This document shows, piece by piece, positions 1 through 6,069 of a DNA stretch of 6,628 bases. This DNA comes from Deltaproteobacteria bacterium (GTDB lineage Bacteria > Desulfobacterota > Desulfobacteria > Desulfobacterales > UBA11574). The notes under the pieces were generated by a model. It worked only from the letters and a program-made list of their open reading frames with translations, was not told the origin of the DNA and searched no databases. The stretch lies in assembly GCA_019313025.1 (NCBI GenBank), contig JAFDCA010000116.1, forward strand, positions 1-6,628, given 5' to 3'. A program made the translations under genes and the position numbers. How positions within the stretch are numbered: the first letter of the stretch is position 1; every line of letters begins with the position of its first letter.

Positions 1-416
1 TTGAAGGAAATTACCAGCAGGCATTCAACATTCTGGACGGCGCTGCCAGCATTAACCCGGATGATCCTGATATCCTTTTTTATATGGGGCGCACCCAGGT
101 AGAACTTGGCCGTCTCATGGATGCGGTCGCAACGTTTGAAAAACTTGTCTCAAAACAACCCAACTATCCCCGTGCCTTTTATACCCTTGGTGAAACATAT
201 TGGAAGCTTGGAAACAAAAGTGAGGCGCATTATTATCTCGGCATCCATTACAAAGATAAAAGGGATTTCAAAAATGCCATTTTCCATCTAAAAAAAGCGT
301 TGGAGAACACCGACGAACCCTATAAAAGGGCCAAGGTAGAGGAATTGTTGAAGGAGATTGGAAATAAAAAGATTAAATCAGAAAAGGATGACGCCAATAA
401 AACACAAAAGAATTAA
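1..416 (+). CDS. TPR-repeat protein, C-terminal fragment (5' end outside window)
   Basis: The frame is open from the first complete codon at base 3 to the TAA at 414-416, giving 137 visible residues. The ATG at base 84 lies inside a continuing repeat, so it is not the true start. The visible part is tandem tetratricopeptide repeats: the end of one unit (GNYQQAFNILDGAASINPDD), then units beginning near residues 22, 56 and 75, with the usual G/Y/A positions (YMGRTQVELG, TLGETYWKLG, YYLGIHYKDK). A lysine-rich charged tail follows (residues ~105-137). TPRs form helical scaffolds for protein contacts. The spacing and the YYLGIHYKDKRDFKNAIFHL block resemble the C-terminus of M48 metalloproteases with TPRs (BepA/YfgC-like, outer-membrane quality control), but the protease domain would lie upstream and cannot be seen, so that identity is only a guess. 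The gene converges on the EF-G gene, with 101 bp between stop codons. Confidence 0.85.
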   Translation, partial: EGNYQQAFNILDGAASINPDDPDILFYMGRTQVELGRLMDAVATFEKLVSKQPNYPRAFYTLGETYWKLGNKSEAHYYLGIHYKDKRDFKNAIFHLKKALENTDEPYKRAKVEELLKEIGNKKIKSEKDDANKTQKN

Positions 417-517
417 TCAAGGGGTGTAGAAATTTTTATTGTAAAAACTGATTTATGAGTAAAGAGAATAAAATCGGCGAGAAATCCGGGGTGAATTGTG
501 GAATTTAAGAGGAATGT
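417..517. other. convergent intergenic gap, no terminator seen
   Basis: This 101 bp lies between the stop of the rightward TPR gene and the stop of the leftward EF-G gene. It is AT-rich at 430-480. I found no stable hairpin followed by a T-run on either strand, so transcripts of the two genes may overlap here. A 17-codon ATG frame (455-508) has no ribosome binding site or other support. Confidence 0.6.
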
Positions 518-2551
518 TCAGCATCGGTCAAAATGAGAAAATTGCATGGTGAATGTCCCTCTGCCCTGTGTTGCTGATCGCAATGATGTTGAATATCCGA
601 ACATGTGCGCCAGTGGAACCACAACCCTTATCACCTGTAAGCCCATTTTGTGCTCAATAGATTCAATTTTTCCATTTCGAGAATTGAGATCCCCTATCAC
701 CTCTCCCATAAAAGTCTCTGGAACAAAAACTTCCACATTCATAATCGGATCTAAAAGAAACGATTCCCCTTTGGTCAATGCTGCCTTACACGCCATCGAT
801 GCACTGACCGTATAGGCCAGTTCAGTGCTCAAAGATTCTTTATGTTCCCCTCCGACAAGAACAGCCTCGACATCGACAACAGGATATCCCATTAATGCAC
901 CACTTTCCAGAGATTCCATCACACCTTTTTTGATGGCAGGGATGAACATATCAGGTATTGTTTCGTCCGCGATTTCAGACCTGAACCTGTTCTCAGCACC
1001 CCGTTCCAAAGGTATCAGTTTTAACGTTACTTTTGCAAAATGTCTTTGTCCCGCTACTTCCTTATCAAATATTGCAGATGCATGTCCTTCATTTTCAATG
1101 GTTTCCCTATACATTACCTGTGGTTTTCCCACATTGACATTGGTTTTGAACTCTCGTTGCATACGACTGATAATAATTTCGAGATGAAGTTCTCCCATAC
1201 CGGATAAAATTGTCTGTCCGGTCTCTTCATCCTTTTGAAGTTTAAGTGTCGGATCTTCAGCCATAAATTTTTCGAGGACTTGATCAAGTTTTTCCTGATC
1301 AGCATGGGTCTTAGGCTCTACGGCCACAGAGATGACAGGTTCGTAAAATTCAATGTTTTCCAATAAAACCGGATGATCAATGGAGCAGAGCGTCTCTCCC
1401 GTAGAAGACTCTTTCAATCCGATAACCCCGACCAGGCTGCCGGCACCGGCGGAATCGATGCGTTCTCTCTTGTTGGCATGTATTTTTAATATGCGTGAAA
1501 GTTTCTCACTTTTTTTTCGAGATGGATTGTAAGTGTCGGATTTGGAATGCATGGTTCCGCTGTAAATTCTGACATAGGACAGTTTACGACCCTCAATCAT
1601 CGACACTTTGAATATAAGGGCTGCAAGAGGATCGGAATCTTTTGCTCTGCATTCAATAATTTGGCCGGTTTCAGGGTGTACACCTTTAATTGGGGGTACA
1701 TCTAAAGGGCTTGGCAAAAATTTCACAATGGCGTCAAGAAGCGGTTGTATTCCTTTATTTCTCAGAGCGCTGCCGCAAAGGACCGGTACCAGTTTCAGGT
1801 CGATGGTTGCTTTTCTAATCGCCTCGACTAATTTTTCCGGGGTAACGGGTGTCTCTGACAGATAATCCTCCATGATAACATCATCAACTTCAGCAACGGT
1901 TTCGATCAGTTTTTCACGATACTCTTTTGCGGTGTCGAGCAGTTTCGAAGGAACATCTTCTTCTTGATAAGTTGCTCCCAGGGTCTCATCTTCCCAAATG
2001 ACCTGTTTCATGTCGATAAGATCAATAATCCCCGAGAAATCATCTTCAGAACCCACCGGTAACTGTAAAATCAACGGATTGGCATTCAACCTTTTTTTCA
2101 TCATTTCGATTGCGCCAAAGAAGTCTGCACCAACCCTGTCAAGCTTGTTGATAAAGGCCATTTTGGGAACATGGTACTTGTCAGCCTGTCGCCAAACCGT
2201 TTCCGACTGAGGTTCTACACCGCCAACTGCACAAAAAACACCGACGGCTCCATCAAGAACTCTTAAAGAGCGTTCAACCTCGATGGTAAAGTCAACATGC
2301 CCCGGTGTATCTATAATCTGGACATCAATTCCCTTCCAGTGGCAAGTCGTAACAGCGGAGGTAATGGTAATTCCCCGTTCCTGTTCATCAGGCATCCAGT
2401 CCATAATCGCTTCGCCGTCATGAACTTCACCGATTTTGTGAGAACGGCCGGTATAATACAGTATCCGCTCTGTAACGGTTGTCTTTCCGGCATCGATATG
2501 GGCGATAATACCGATATTTCTTATATTTTTAATGTGACTTTTTTTTTTCAT
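518..2551 (-). CDS. fusA: Elongation factor G paralogue, spdEFG2-like (probable ribosome-recycling type)
   Basis: A complete translational GTPase of 677 residues. All GTPase motifs are present: G1 AHIDAGKT (17-24), G2 RGITI (59-63), G3 DTPGH (81-85), G4 NKLD (135-138) and G5 GSA (260-262). Domain II spans about 305-405, domain III contains GMGELHLE (451-458), and domains IV and V run from ~480 to the end. EF-G drives translocation and, with RRF, splits ribosomes after termination. In domain IV the usual GG-GQ(Y/F) loop is replaced by EVAGQRHFA (498-506), and PLERGAEN follows (514-521). These and the [13 protein letters not shown] and TCHWKG blocks recall Borrelia EF-G2, shown in the literature to act only in recycling. 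The tip histidine is kept (H570), with one extra residue after it. The start overlaps the upstream stop as ATGA and has no Shine-Dalgarno, suggesting translational coupling. A 10-A run (2548-2539) follows the ATG. A canonical translocase fusA is expected elsewhere in the genome. Confidence 0.95.
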   Translation of the reverse strand: MKKKSHIKNIRNIGIIAHIDAGKTTVTERILYYTGRSHKIGEVHDGEAIMDWMPDEQERGITITSAVTTCHWKGIDVQIIDTPGHVDFTIEVERSLRVLDGAVGVFCAVGGVEPQSETVWRQADKYHVPKMAFINKLDRVGADFFGAIEMMKKRLNANPLILQLPVGSEDDFSGIIDLIDMKQVIWEDETLGATYQEEDVPSKLLDTAKEYREKLIETVAEVDDVIMEDYLSETPVTPEKLVEAIRKATIDLKLVPVLCGSALRNKGIQPLLDAIVKFLPSPLDVPPIKGVHPETGQIIECRAKDSDPLAALIFKVSMIEGRKLSYVRIYSGTMHSKSDTYNPSRKKSEKLSRILKIHANKRERIDSAGAGSLVGVIGLKESSTGETLCSIDHPVLLENIEFYEPVISVAVEPKTHADQEKLDQVLEKFMAEDPTLKLQKDEETGQTILSGMGELHLEIIISRMQREFKTNVNVGKPQVMYRETIENEGHASAIFDKEVAGQRHFAKVTLKLIPLERGAENRFRSEIADETIPDMFIPAIKKGVMESLESGALMGYPVVDVEAVLVGGEHKESLSTELAYTVSASMACKAALTKGESFLLDPIMNVEVFVPETFMGEVIGDLNSRNGKIESIEHKMGLQVIRVVVPLAHMFGYSTSLRSATQGRGTFTMQFSHFDRC

Positions 2552-3114
2552 CGTACTAAAAGCATGTTGGCTTTAAACGGAAAACGTATATCTATATGAC
2601 CATCCAGGGTCATTGCTTCTTTTCCATCTATCAGGATCTTTACCGCATCGATTTCGGGAATATTCAATGTTAACGAATTGACCATCGAATAAATCGTAAA
2701 GAGCTCCGATTTTACCCCGCCGGGATGAGCCTCTCTAATGGTATCGGACATATCGACATAGGCTGTGCCATCCCGGGTGACATAAAATGCTTTAAGTGTT
2801 GTATTTTCAGGAATCGTCCGCATAAGCCCGGACCTGGGGCCTTCAATCAGGGCTTCGACAATGATTTTGCCAAAATCGGCTGGATATTCCGAATGAAAAA
2901 GATCCCTTGTTTCAGCCTTGAGAAACGAATGATCTTTATCGGAAAAATATAAATGAACAGCGGGTTTTTTTGAATTTTCCGTTTCTGTAACACGTGTGTT
3001 TTGAGCAACTTGATCCATACCCGACGATACTGCAGGCCTATTCGAAAAAAAGACGCAGATGGCGATTCCGGCAATAATGAAAAAAGACCGATTGCATCGT
3101 TTGTGGCTTTTCAT
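2548..3114 (-). CDS. Membrane-anchored or secreted GerMN-domain protein
   Basis: A 188-residue protein with a basic start ([10 protein letters not shown]) and a hydrophobic segment at about residues 11-23. This suggests a signal peptide or N-terminal anchor facing the periplasm. C20 sits within the hydrophobic stretch but lacks a good lipobox (AIC rather than AGC/SGC), so a lipoprotein is doubtful. From about residue 53 the sequence fits a GerMN domain (named for spore germination protein GerM and also common in non-sporulating bacteria): VHLYFSDKD, then EALIEGP with GL and [35 protein letters not shown] and DGHID near the end. GerMN domains are usually linked to envelope or peptidoglycan contexts, but their biochemical role is not settled. 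The ATG at 3114 is the only usual start codon before an in-frame stop upstream (3172-3174), although its ribosome binding site is poor. The TGA (2550-2548) overlaps the EF-G ATG by 4 nt, so the two genes are very probably one transcript. Confidence 0.85.
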   Translation of the reverse strand: MKSHKRCNRSFFIIAGIAICVFFSNRPAVSSGMDQVAQNTRVTETENSKKPAVHLYFSDKDHSFLKAETRDLFHSEYPADFGKIIVEALIEGPRSGLMRTIPENTTLKAFYVTRDGTAYVDMSDTIREAHPGGVKSELFTIYSMVNSLTLNIPEIDAVKILIDGKEAMTLDGHIDIRFPFKANMLLVR

Positions 3115-3151
3115 TACAATTAAACCATTTACTATCGATAAAATGAAAGAT

Positions 3152-3180
3152 CTCTTAAGCCAATATGCGAATTATGTCAA
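3152..3180 (-). promoter_or_regulatory. Candidate sigma-70 promoter for GerMN-EF-G unit
   Basis: On the minus strand a perfect TTGACA (3180-3175) is followed after 17 nt by TAAGAG (3157-3152), a poor 3/6 match to the -10 box. Transcription would begin near 3145, leaving about 30 nt of leader. The -35 match and position are good. The weak -10 and the nearby tRNA gene mean read-through from the tRNA promoter cannot be excluded. Confidence 0.4.
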
Positions 3181-3223
3181 GACAAGAAGGGAAATATGCA
3201 TTTAATAAAGATGAGCACATAAT

Positions 3224-3256
3224 AAAAGAGGTCAGCTTCATAAGCCAACCTCTTTT
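3224..3256 (-). terminator. Rho-independent terminator after tRNA-Ala
   Basis: Arms 3224-3238 and 3242-3256 can pair over 15 positions around a 3-nt loop. On the minus strand the two non-Watson-Crick positions become G.U wobbles, whereas on the plus strand they are C/A mismatches, so the hairpin is better on the tRNA strand. In that direction it ends in TTTTATTAT. In the plus direction a run of seven T (3253-3259) follows, so it may work both ways. It lies 8 nt past the tRNA CCA end. Confidence 0.7.
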
Positions 3257-3263
3257 TTTCTAT

Positions 3264-3339
3264 TGGTGGAGCTGAACGGGATCGAACCGTCGACCTCATG
3301 ACTGCCAGTCATGCGCTCTCCCAGCTGAGCTACAGCCCC
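3264..3339 (-). tRNA. tRNA-Ala (anticodon GGC)
   Basis: A complete 76-nt cloverleaf can be folded by eye. The acceptor arm pairs GGGGCTG (3339-3333) with CAGCTCC (3274-3268). The D arm pairs GCTC with GAGC. The anticodon arm is CATGA-CTGGCAG-TCATG with anticodon GGC at 3306-3304. The T arm is GACGG-TTCGATC-CCGTT. The G3.U70 wobble, the main identity element for alanyl-tRNA synthetase, is present, with discriminator A73. The CCA tail is encoded (3266-3264). It reads GCC and GCU alanine codons. No intron or integrated element is seen next to it. Confidence 0.97.
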
Positions 3340-3352
3340 AAATGATGCGTTT

Positions 3353-3382
3353 AAACTAAGCAAAATGAGGAATAGATGTCAA
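3353..3382 (-). promoter_or_regulatory. Candidate promoter for tRNA-Ala
   Basis: On the minus strand TTGACA (3382-3377) is followed after 18 nt by TAGTTT (3358-3353), a weak -10. Initiation near 3346 would leave a leader of only about 7 nt before the mature tRNA 5' end. The -35 is perfect; the -10 is the uncertain part. Confidence 0.4.
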
Positions 3383-3415
3383 TAAATATTTCGAATAAAT
3401 TGTGGCGTGAAAGTA

Positions 3416-3444
3416 TTGACAAAATTATGCAAAATAAATATCAT
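3416..3444 (+). promoter_or_regulatory. Strong sigma-70-like promoter for the zinc-ribbon/chaperone operon
   Basis: TTGACA (3416-3421) is followed after exactly 17 nt by TATCAT (3439-3444), a 5/6 match to the -10 box. Transcription would start near 3451, giving an AT-rich leader of about 80 nt before the ATG at 3533. It is back to back with the leftward tRNA promoter; their -35 boxes are 33 nt apart. The strong match suggests constitutive expression. Confidence 0.7.
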
Positions 3445-3532
3445 TACAATTTTATAAATTATAACATATTGAACCTAAAAGATTTTCTTTAATATAGACG
3501 ATATTGTTATTTTTTTTAAATAAGGTAAGACA

Positions 3533-3781
3533 ATGAATCCGAAAAACTTTACAGGGCCACTGGGTGCATATGCTCCACAGGCCAAAAATAGTGGAATGTT
3601 CAAGGAATTCGATGCCACAGAGCTCTACTGCCCAAGGTGTAAACGACCCGTTCCTGTCCGCAAACGTCTTTTGCTCGTGCTGCCAGAAGGCGACAAGTAT
3701 GAATATTTGTGTGCGATTTGTTCAGAGTCTGTAGGCTCTAAAATCGACCGGCAGGCAAAACCGGTAACGGTCATTGTGTAG
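3533..3781 (+). CDS. Small four-cysteine zinc-ribbon protein, function unknown
   Basis: An 82-residue protein that I do not recognise as a named family. Two CXXC pairs, CPRC (C33, C36) and CAIC (C60, C63), are separated by 23 residues. This is the classic knuckle spacing for a single structural zinc. Between them are a basic strand (KRPVPVRKR) and a hydrophobic strand (LLLVLP) followed by EGDKYEYLC, fitting a zinc-ribbon beta hairpin. There is no signal peptide or membrane segment, so it is probably cytoplasmic. The N-terminal ~25 residues look flexible (Gly, Pro, Asn, Lys). The start is backed by AAGG at 3522-3525, 7 nt before the ATG. It is the first gene after the strong promoter and lies 33 bp upstream of the PpiD-like gene, which has its own ribosome binding site. 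Nucleic-acid or protein binding is possible from the fold, but no specific role can be claimed. Confidence 0.85.
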   Translation: MNPKNFTGPLGAYAPQAKNSGMFKEFDATELYCPRCKRPVPVRKRLLLVLPEGDKYEYLCAICSESVGSKIDRQAKPVTVIV

Positions 3782-3814
3782 GTCGGTTTTTCAATCTCCA
3801 TAGAAAGGAATTAT

Positions 3815-5707
3815 ATGCTCAGGTTAATGAGAAAACAGGCTGGAAGTTGGGTGATCAAGATCCTTTTGGGGGCCATTGTTATCGTATTTGTTTTCTGGGG
3901 TGTTGGAAGCTTCCGGTCACAGAGAGGCGGCAGGGTTGCACTTGTCAACGGTGATCAAATCACACTGGACGAATACAGAGAGGCCTACAACAACCTTATT
4001 GAGCAACTTCGCAGAAGATTCGGGAACAACCTCAATGAGGATATGCTCAAGCAGCTTCAGGTGAAAAGACAGGCTTTAAACCAGTTGATCGATAATAAAC
4101 TTTTAATTCAGGAGGCCAAAAGGCTTAAATTTCGAGTTTCCGAAAAAGAGCTTGCTGACGCAATTTCAAACTTTACAGCTTTCCAGAGAGCCGGAATGTT
4201 TGACCGAAACCTTTATGCAAATGTTCTGGATCGTCTGAGAATGACCCCTGAAGTATTTGAAGCAGCCCAGAAAGATGCGATGTTGATTGATAAACTCAGA
4301 ACGCTTATTACCAGCAGCGCCAAAATTTCAGACCAGGAAGCTTTGGAATGGTACAATTGGATCAATGCTTCGGTGAATATTGATTACGTATTTTTTGATC
4401 CCAACCATTATAAAGATATCCATCCTTCGGATGAAGAAATAAAAACTTTTTTTGAAAATCATAAAGAGAAATATAAAACAGACGCTATGGCAAAAGCTCG
4501 TTATCTGCACTTTAATCCGGATGCGTTTCGGTCCAAAATAGTATTGTCCGATGAAGAGGTTCGTGAGTACTATGATGATAATTTGGAAACGTTCAAAACA
4601 CCCAAAACGGTTGAAGCAAGACATATTCTGTTAAAAGTTAATCGAGATGCTGATCCAGAGACAGTTAAAAAGACAAAAGACAGAGCCCTTAATATTTTGA
4701 AATTGGCAAAAGAAGGCAAGGATTTTGCTGAATTGGCCAAACAGTATTCGGAAGGGCCCACCCGAAATAATGGGGGGTATCTTGGCAAATTCAAAAGGGA
4801 TGCCATGGTAAAGCCTTTCTCAGACATGGCCTTTTCTTTGAAAGCCGGAGAAATCAGCGAACCGGTTCGCACCCGATTCGGATGGCATCTTATAAAGGTT
4901 GAAAAAGTAAATGAAGCATCTGTTACGTCTTTTGACGACGCCAAAAAGGACATACGAAAAAAACTCACCGATGATATGGCCAAACGCCTCGCATATGATG
5001 AAGCAGAGGCGGTTTCCGATGATGTCTTCGAAGGAGAAGATTTAATAAACGCGGCAAAAGAACGAAACATGACAATTCTAACCACGGACTTCTTTTCAAG
5101 CAAAGGCCCTATTAAAGGGATAAACAACCCCTCGGAATTTGCGTCGGTTGCTTTTAATCTTACAGACAAGGAAATCAGTAACGTCCAAGAATTCGAAAAT
5201 GGATATTATATTCTTCAGCTCGTTGATAAAATTCAACCCGAGATACCTGAATTTGACATGGTCAAGGAAAAGGTGAAACTTGAGTTAATTAAAGAAAAAC
5301 AGGACGAAAAAGCAAAAGCGGATTCAGAAACATTGTTGGCTGCATTAAAAAACGGCAAAACCATGCCGACTGAAAGCAAAAAATTCAATCTAACGCCAAA
5401 AACCACCGGCTTTTTCAAACGGAGCGGCTCAATACCTGAAATCGGTTTTGAACGCGATATTACTGAAGTTGCCTTTCAGCTGACAGACAAAAAACCATTT
5501 CCGGAAAACGTTCTAAAAGGTTCAAAAGGATATTATGTTATCCAATTCAAGGATAGAAAAATATCGGCGCCTGAAAATTTTAGCAAAGAAAAAGAAGATA
5601 TAAAGAATAGACTTTTGGCGCAAAAAAAGTCCGGCATTTTTGATGCACTGCTGGCGCAAATCAAAAGCAGAAGCGAAATCACAATAAAAGAAGGGTTTTT
5701 AGATTAA
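3815..5707 (+). CDS. PpiD-like inner-membrane-anchored periplasmic chaperone / peptidyl-prolyl isomerase (SurA_N + parvulin)
   Basis: A 630-residue protein, close to the usual length of PpiD. A short cytoplasmic start (MLRLMRKQAGSW) is followed by one membrane helix at about 13-33 and a large periplasmic part. A SurA/PpiD-type N-terminal chaperone region (about 38-200) begins with GGRVALVNGDQITLDEYREA. The parvulin rotamase domain spans about 264-363: ARHILLKV, FAELAKQYSEGP, GGYLGKF and FGWHLIKVEK. Both parvulin histidines (H270 and H358) are kept. Two further blocks, 424-473 and 530-582, echo the second half of the parvulin fold without its catalytic half. PpiD-type proteins sit near the Sec translocon and help newly exported proteins fold. 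The start is supported by AAAGGAA (3804-3810), 4 nt before the ATG. The gene follows the zinc-ribbon gene by 33 bp and is probably co-transcribed with it. The annotation label ppiD is plausible, but orthology to the E. coli gene is not certain. Confidence 0.92.
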   Translation: MLRLMRKQAGSWVIKILLGAIVIVFVFWGVGSFRSQRGGRVALVNGDQITLDEYREAYNNLIEQLRRRFGNNLNEDMLKQLQVKRQALNQLIDNKLLIQEAKRLKFRVSEKELADAISNFTAFQRAGMFDRNLYANVLDRLRMTPEVFEAAQKDAMLIDKLRTLITSSAKISDQEALEWYNWINASVNIDYVFFDPNHYKDIHPSDEEIKTFFENHKEKYKTDAMAKARYLHFNPDAFRSKIVLSDEEVREYYDDNLETFKTPKTVEARHILLKVNRDADPETVKKTKDRALNILKLAKEGKDFAELAKQYSEGPTRNNGGYLGKFKRDAMVKPFSDMAFSLKAGEISEPVRTRFGWHLIKVEKVNEASVTSFDDAKKDIRKKLTDDMAKRLAYDEAEAVSDDVFEGEDLINAAKERNMTILTTDFFSSKGPIKGINNPSEFASVAFNLTDKEISNVQEFENGYYILQLVDKIQPEIPEFDMVKEKVKLELIKEKQDEKAKADSETLLAALKNGKTMPTESKKFNLTPKTTGFFKRSGSIPEIGFERDITEVAFQLTDKKPFPENVLKGSKGYYVIQFKDRKISAPENFSKEKEDIKNRLLAQKKSGIFDALLAQIKSRSEITIKEGFLD

Positions 5708-5716
5708 AGAATCCCA

Positions 5717-5747
5717 GCTCCATCTAAAATCCCGCCACCGATGGAGC
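5717..5747 (+). terminator. Hairpin after the PpiD-like gene, probable terminator
   Basis: GCTCCATC (5717-5724) pairs perfectly with GATGGAGC (5740-5747) over 8 bp around a 15-nt loop, starting 9 nt after the stop codon. The T-rich stretch that follows (GGCTTTGTTTTA, 5752-5763) is broken and begins a few bases late. It is therefore an imperfect intrinsic terminator and may be an mRNA 3' stabiliser. Confidence 0.5.
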
Positions 5748-5940
5748 GCCAGGCTTTGTTTTACCCCACCGATACATGATTTGATAGAATCGAAAACCGA
5801 TTCACCGCTTCAGTTAACAGATTGGATGGTTATCTCTTGATATCTGAAATCAACCATACCACTTATTTCCATCAATTATTTCCAATAATCAATGCCACAT
5901 TGTGCCATTTAACTGTTTGAAATAGTAAACAATTTATCGT

Positions 5941-5967
5941 TTGACATATAAATTTCCTTATTATATT
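5941..5967 (+). promoter_or_regulatory. Candidate promoter for the cyclase gene
   Basis: A perfect TTGACA (5941-5946) precedes TATATT (5962-5967, 5/6) with a 15-nt spacer, shorter than the ideal 17. A 17-nt spacer would give only TATTGA (3/6). Transcription would begin near 5974, with a leader of about 95 nt. No clear regulator site is recognised. Confidence 0.45.
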
Positions 5968-6069
5968 GAATTTAATGTAGAATCTCTTCTAAAATCTGTT
6001 CTCTACCTCTAATCAGTTTTCCATTTTCAAAACTTGGTCTTTACCAACGCATAACATTAGAGGTGTCAC

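Larger units (their letters stand above)
5708..6069. other. AT-rich non-coding region upstream of the cyclase
   Basis: This 362 bp contains no credible gene on either strand. It holds the hairpin at 5717-5747 and a perfect 6-bp inverted repeat GAATCG/CGATTC with a 5-nt spacer (5787-5803). It also has ATGGTT/AACCAT arms 20 nt apart with GATATC between them (5826-5857) and two copies of TTATTTCCA 14 bp apart (5863-5871 and 5877-5885). A promoter candidate lies at 5941-5967. The right part (about 5860-6000) is strongly AT-rich. Any operator role for these small repeats is conjecture. Confidence 0.5.

Noticed and set aside
455..508. 17-codon ATG frame in the convergent gap
   Set aside because: It is too short, without a ribosome binding site, and its composition gives no support.
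825..1187. 120-codon open frame on the plus strand
   Set aside because: It is antisense to EF-G domains III-IV and has low-complexity Ser/Thr content without any recognisable motif.
3010..3060. Lipobox at C20 of the GerMN protein
   Set aside because: The residues before the cysteine (GIAIC) lack the small residue at -1 expected for lipoprotein signal peptidase, and the cysteine lies within the hydrophobic core.
3224..3339. tRNA-Ala as an integration (att) site for a mobile element
   Set aside because: No integrase gene, no second copy of the tRNA 3' end and no phage-like genes are present in the window.
4570..5169. 199-codon open frame on the minus strand
   Set aside because: It is antisense to the parvulin region of the PpiD-like gene, Ser/Leu-rich with no domain pattern, and the plus-strand frame has clear family motifs.
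5787..5803. Perfect GAATCG/CGATTC inverted repeat as a terminator
   Set aside because: The stem is only 6 bp and is followed by ACCGCTTC with no T-run; it is at most a small dyad.
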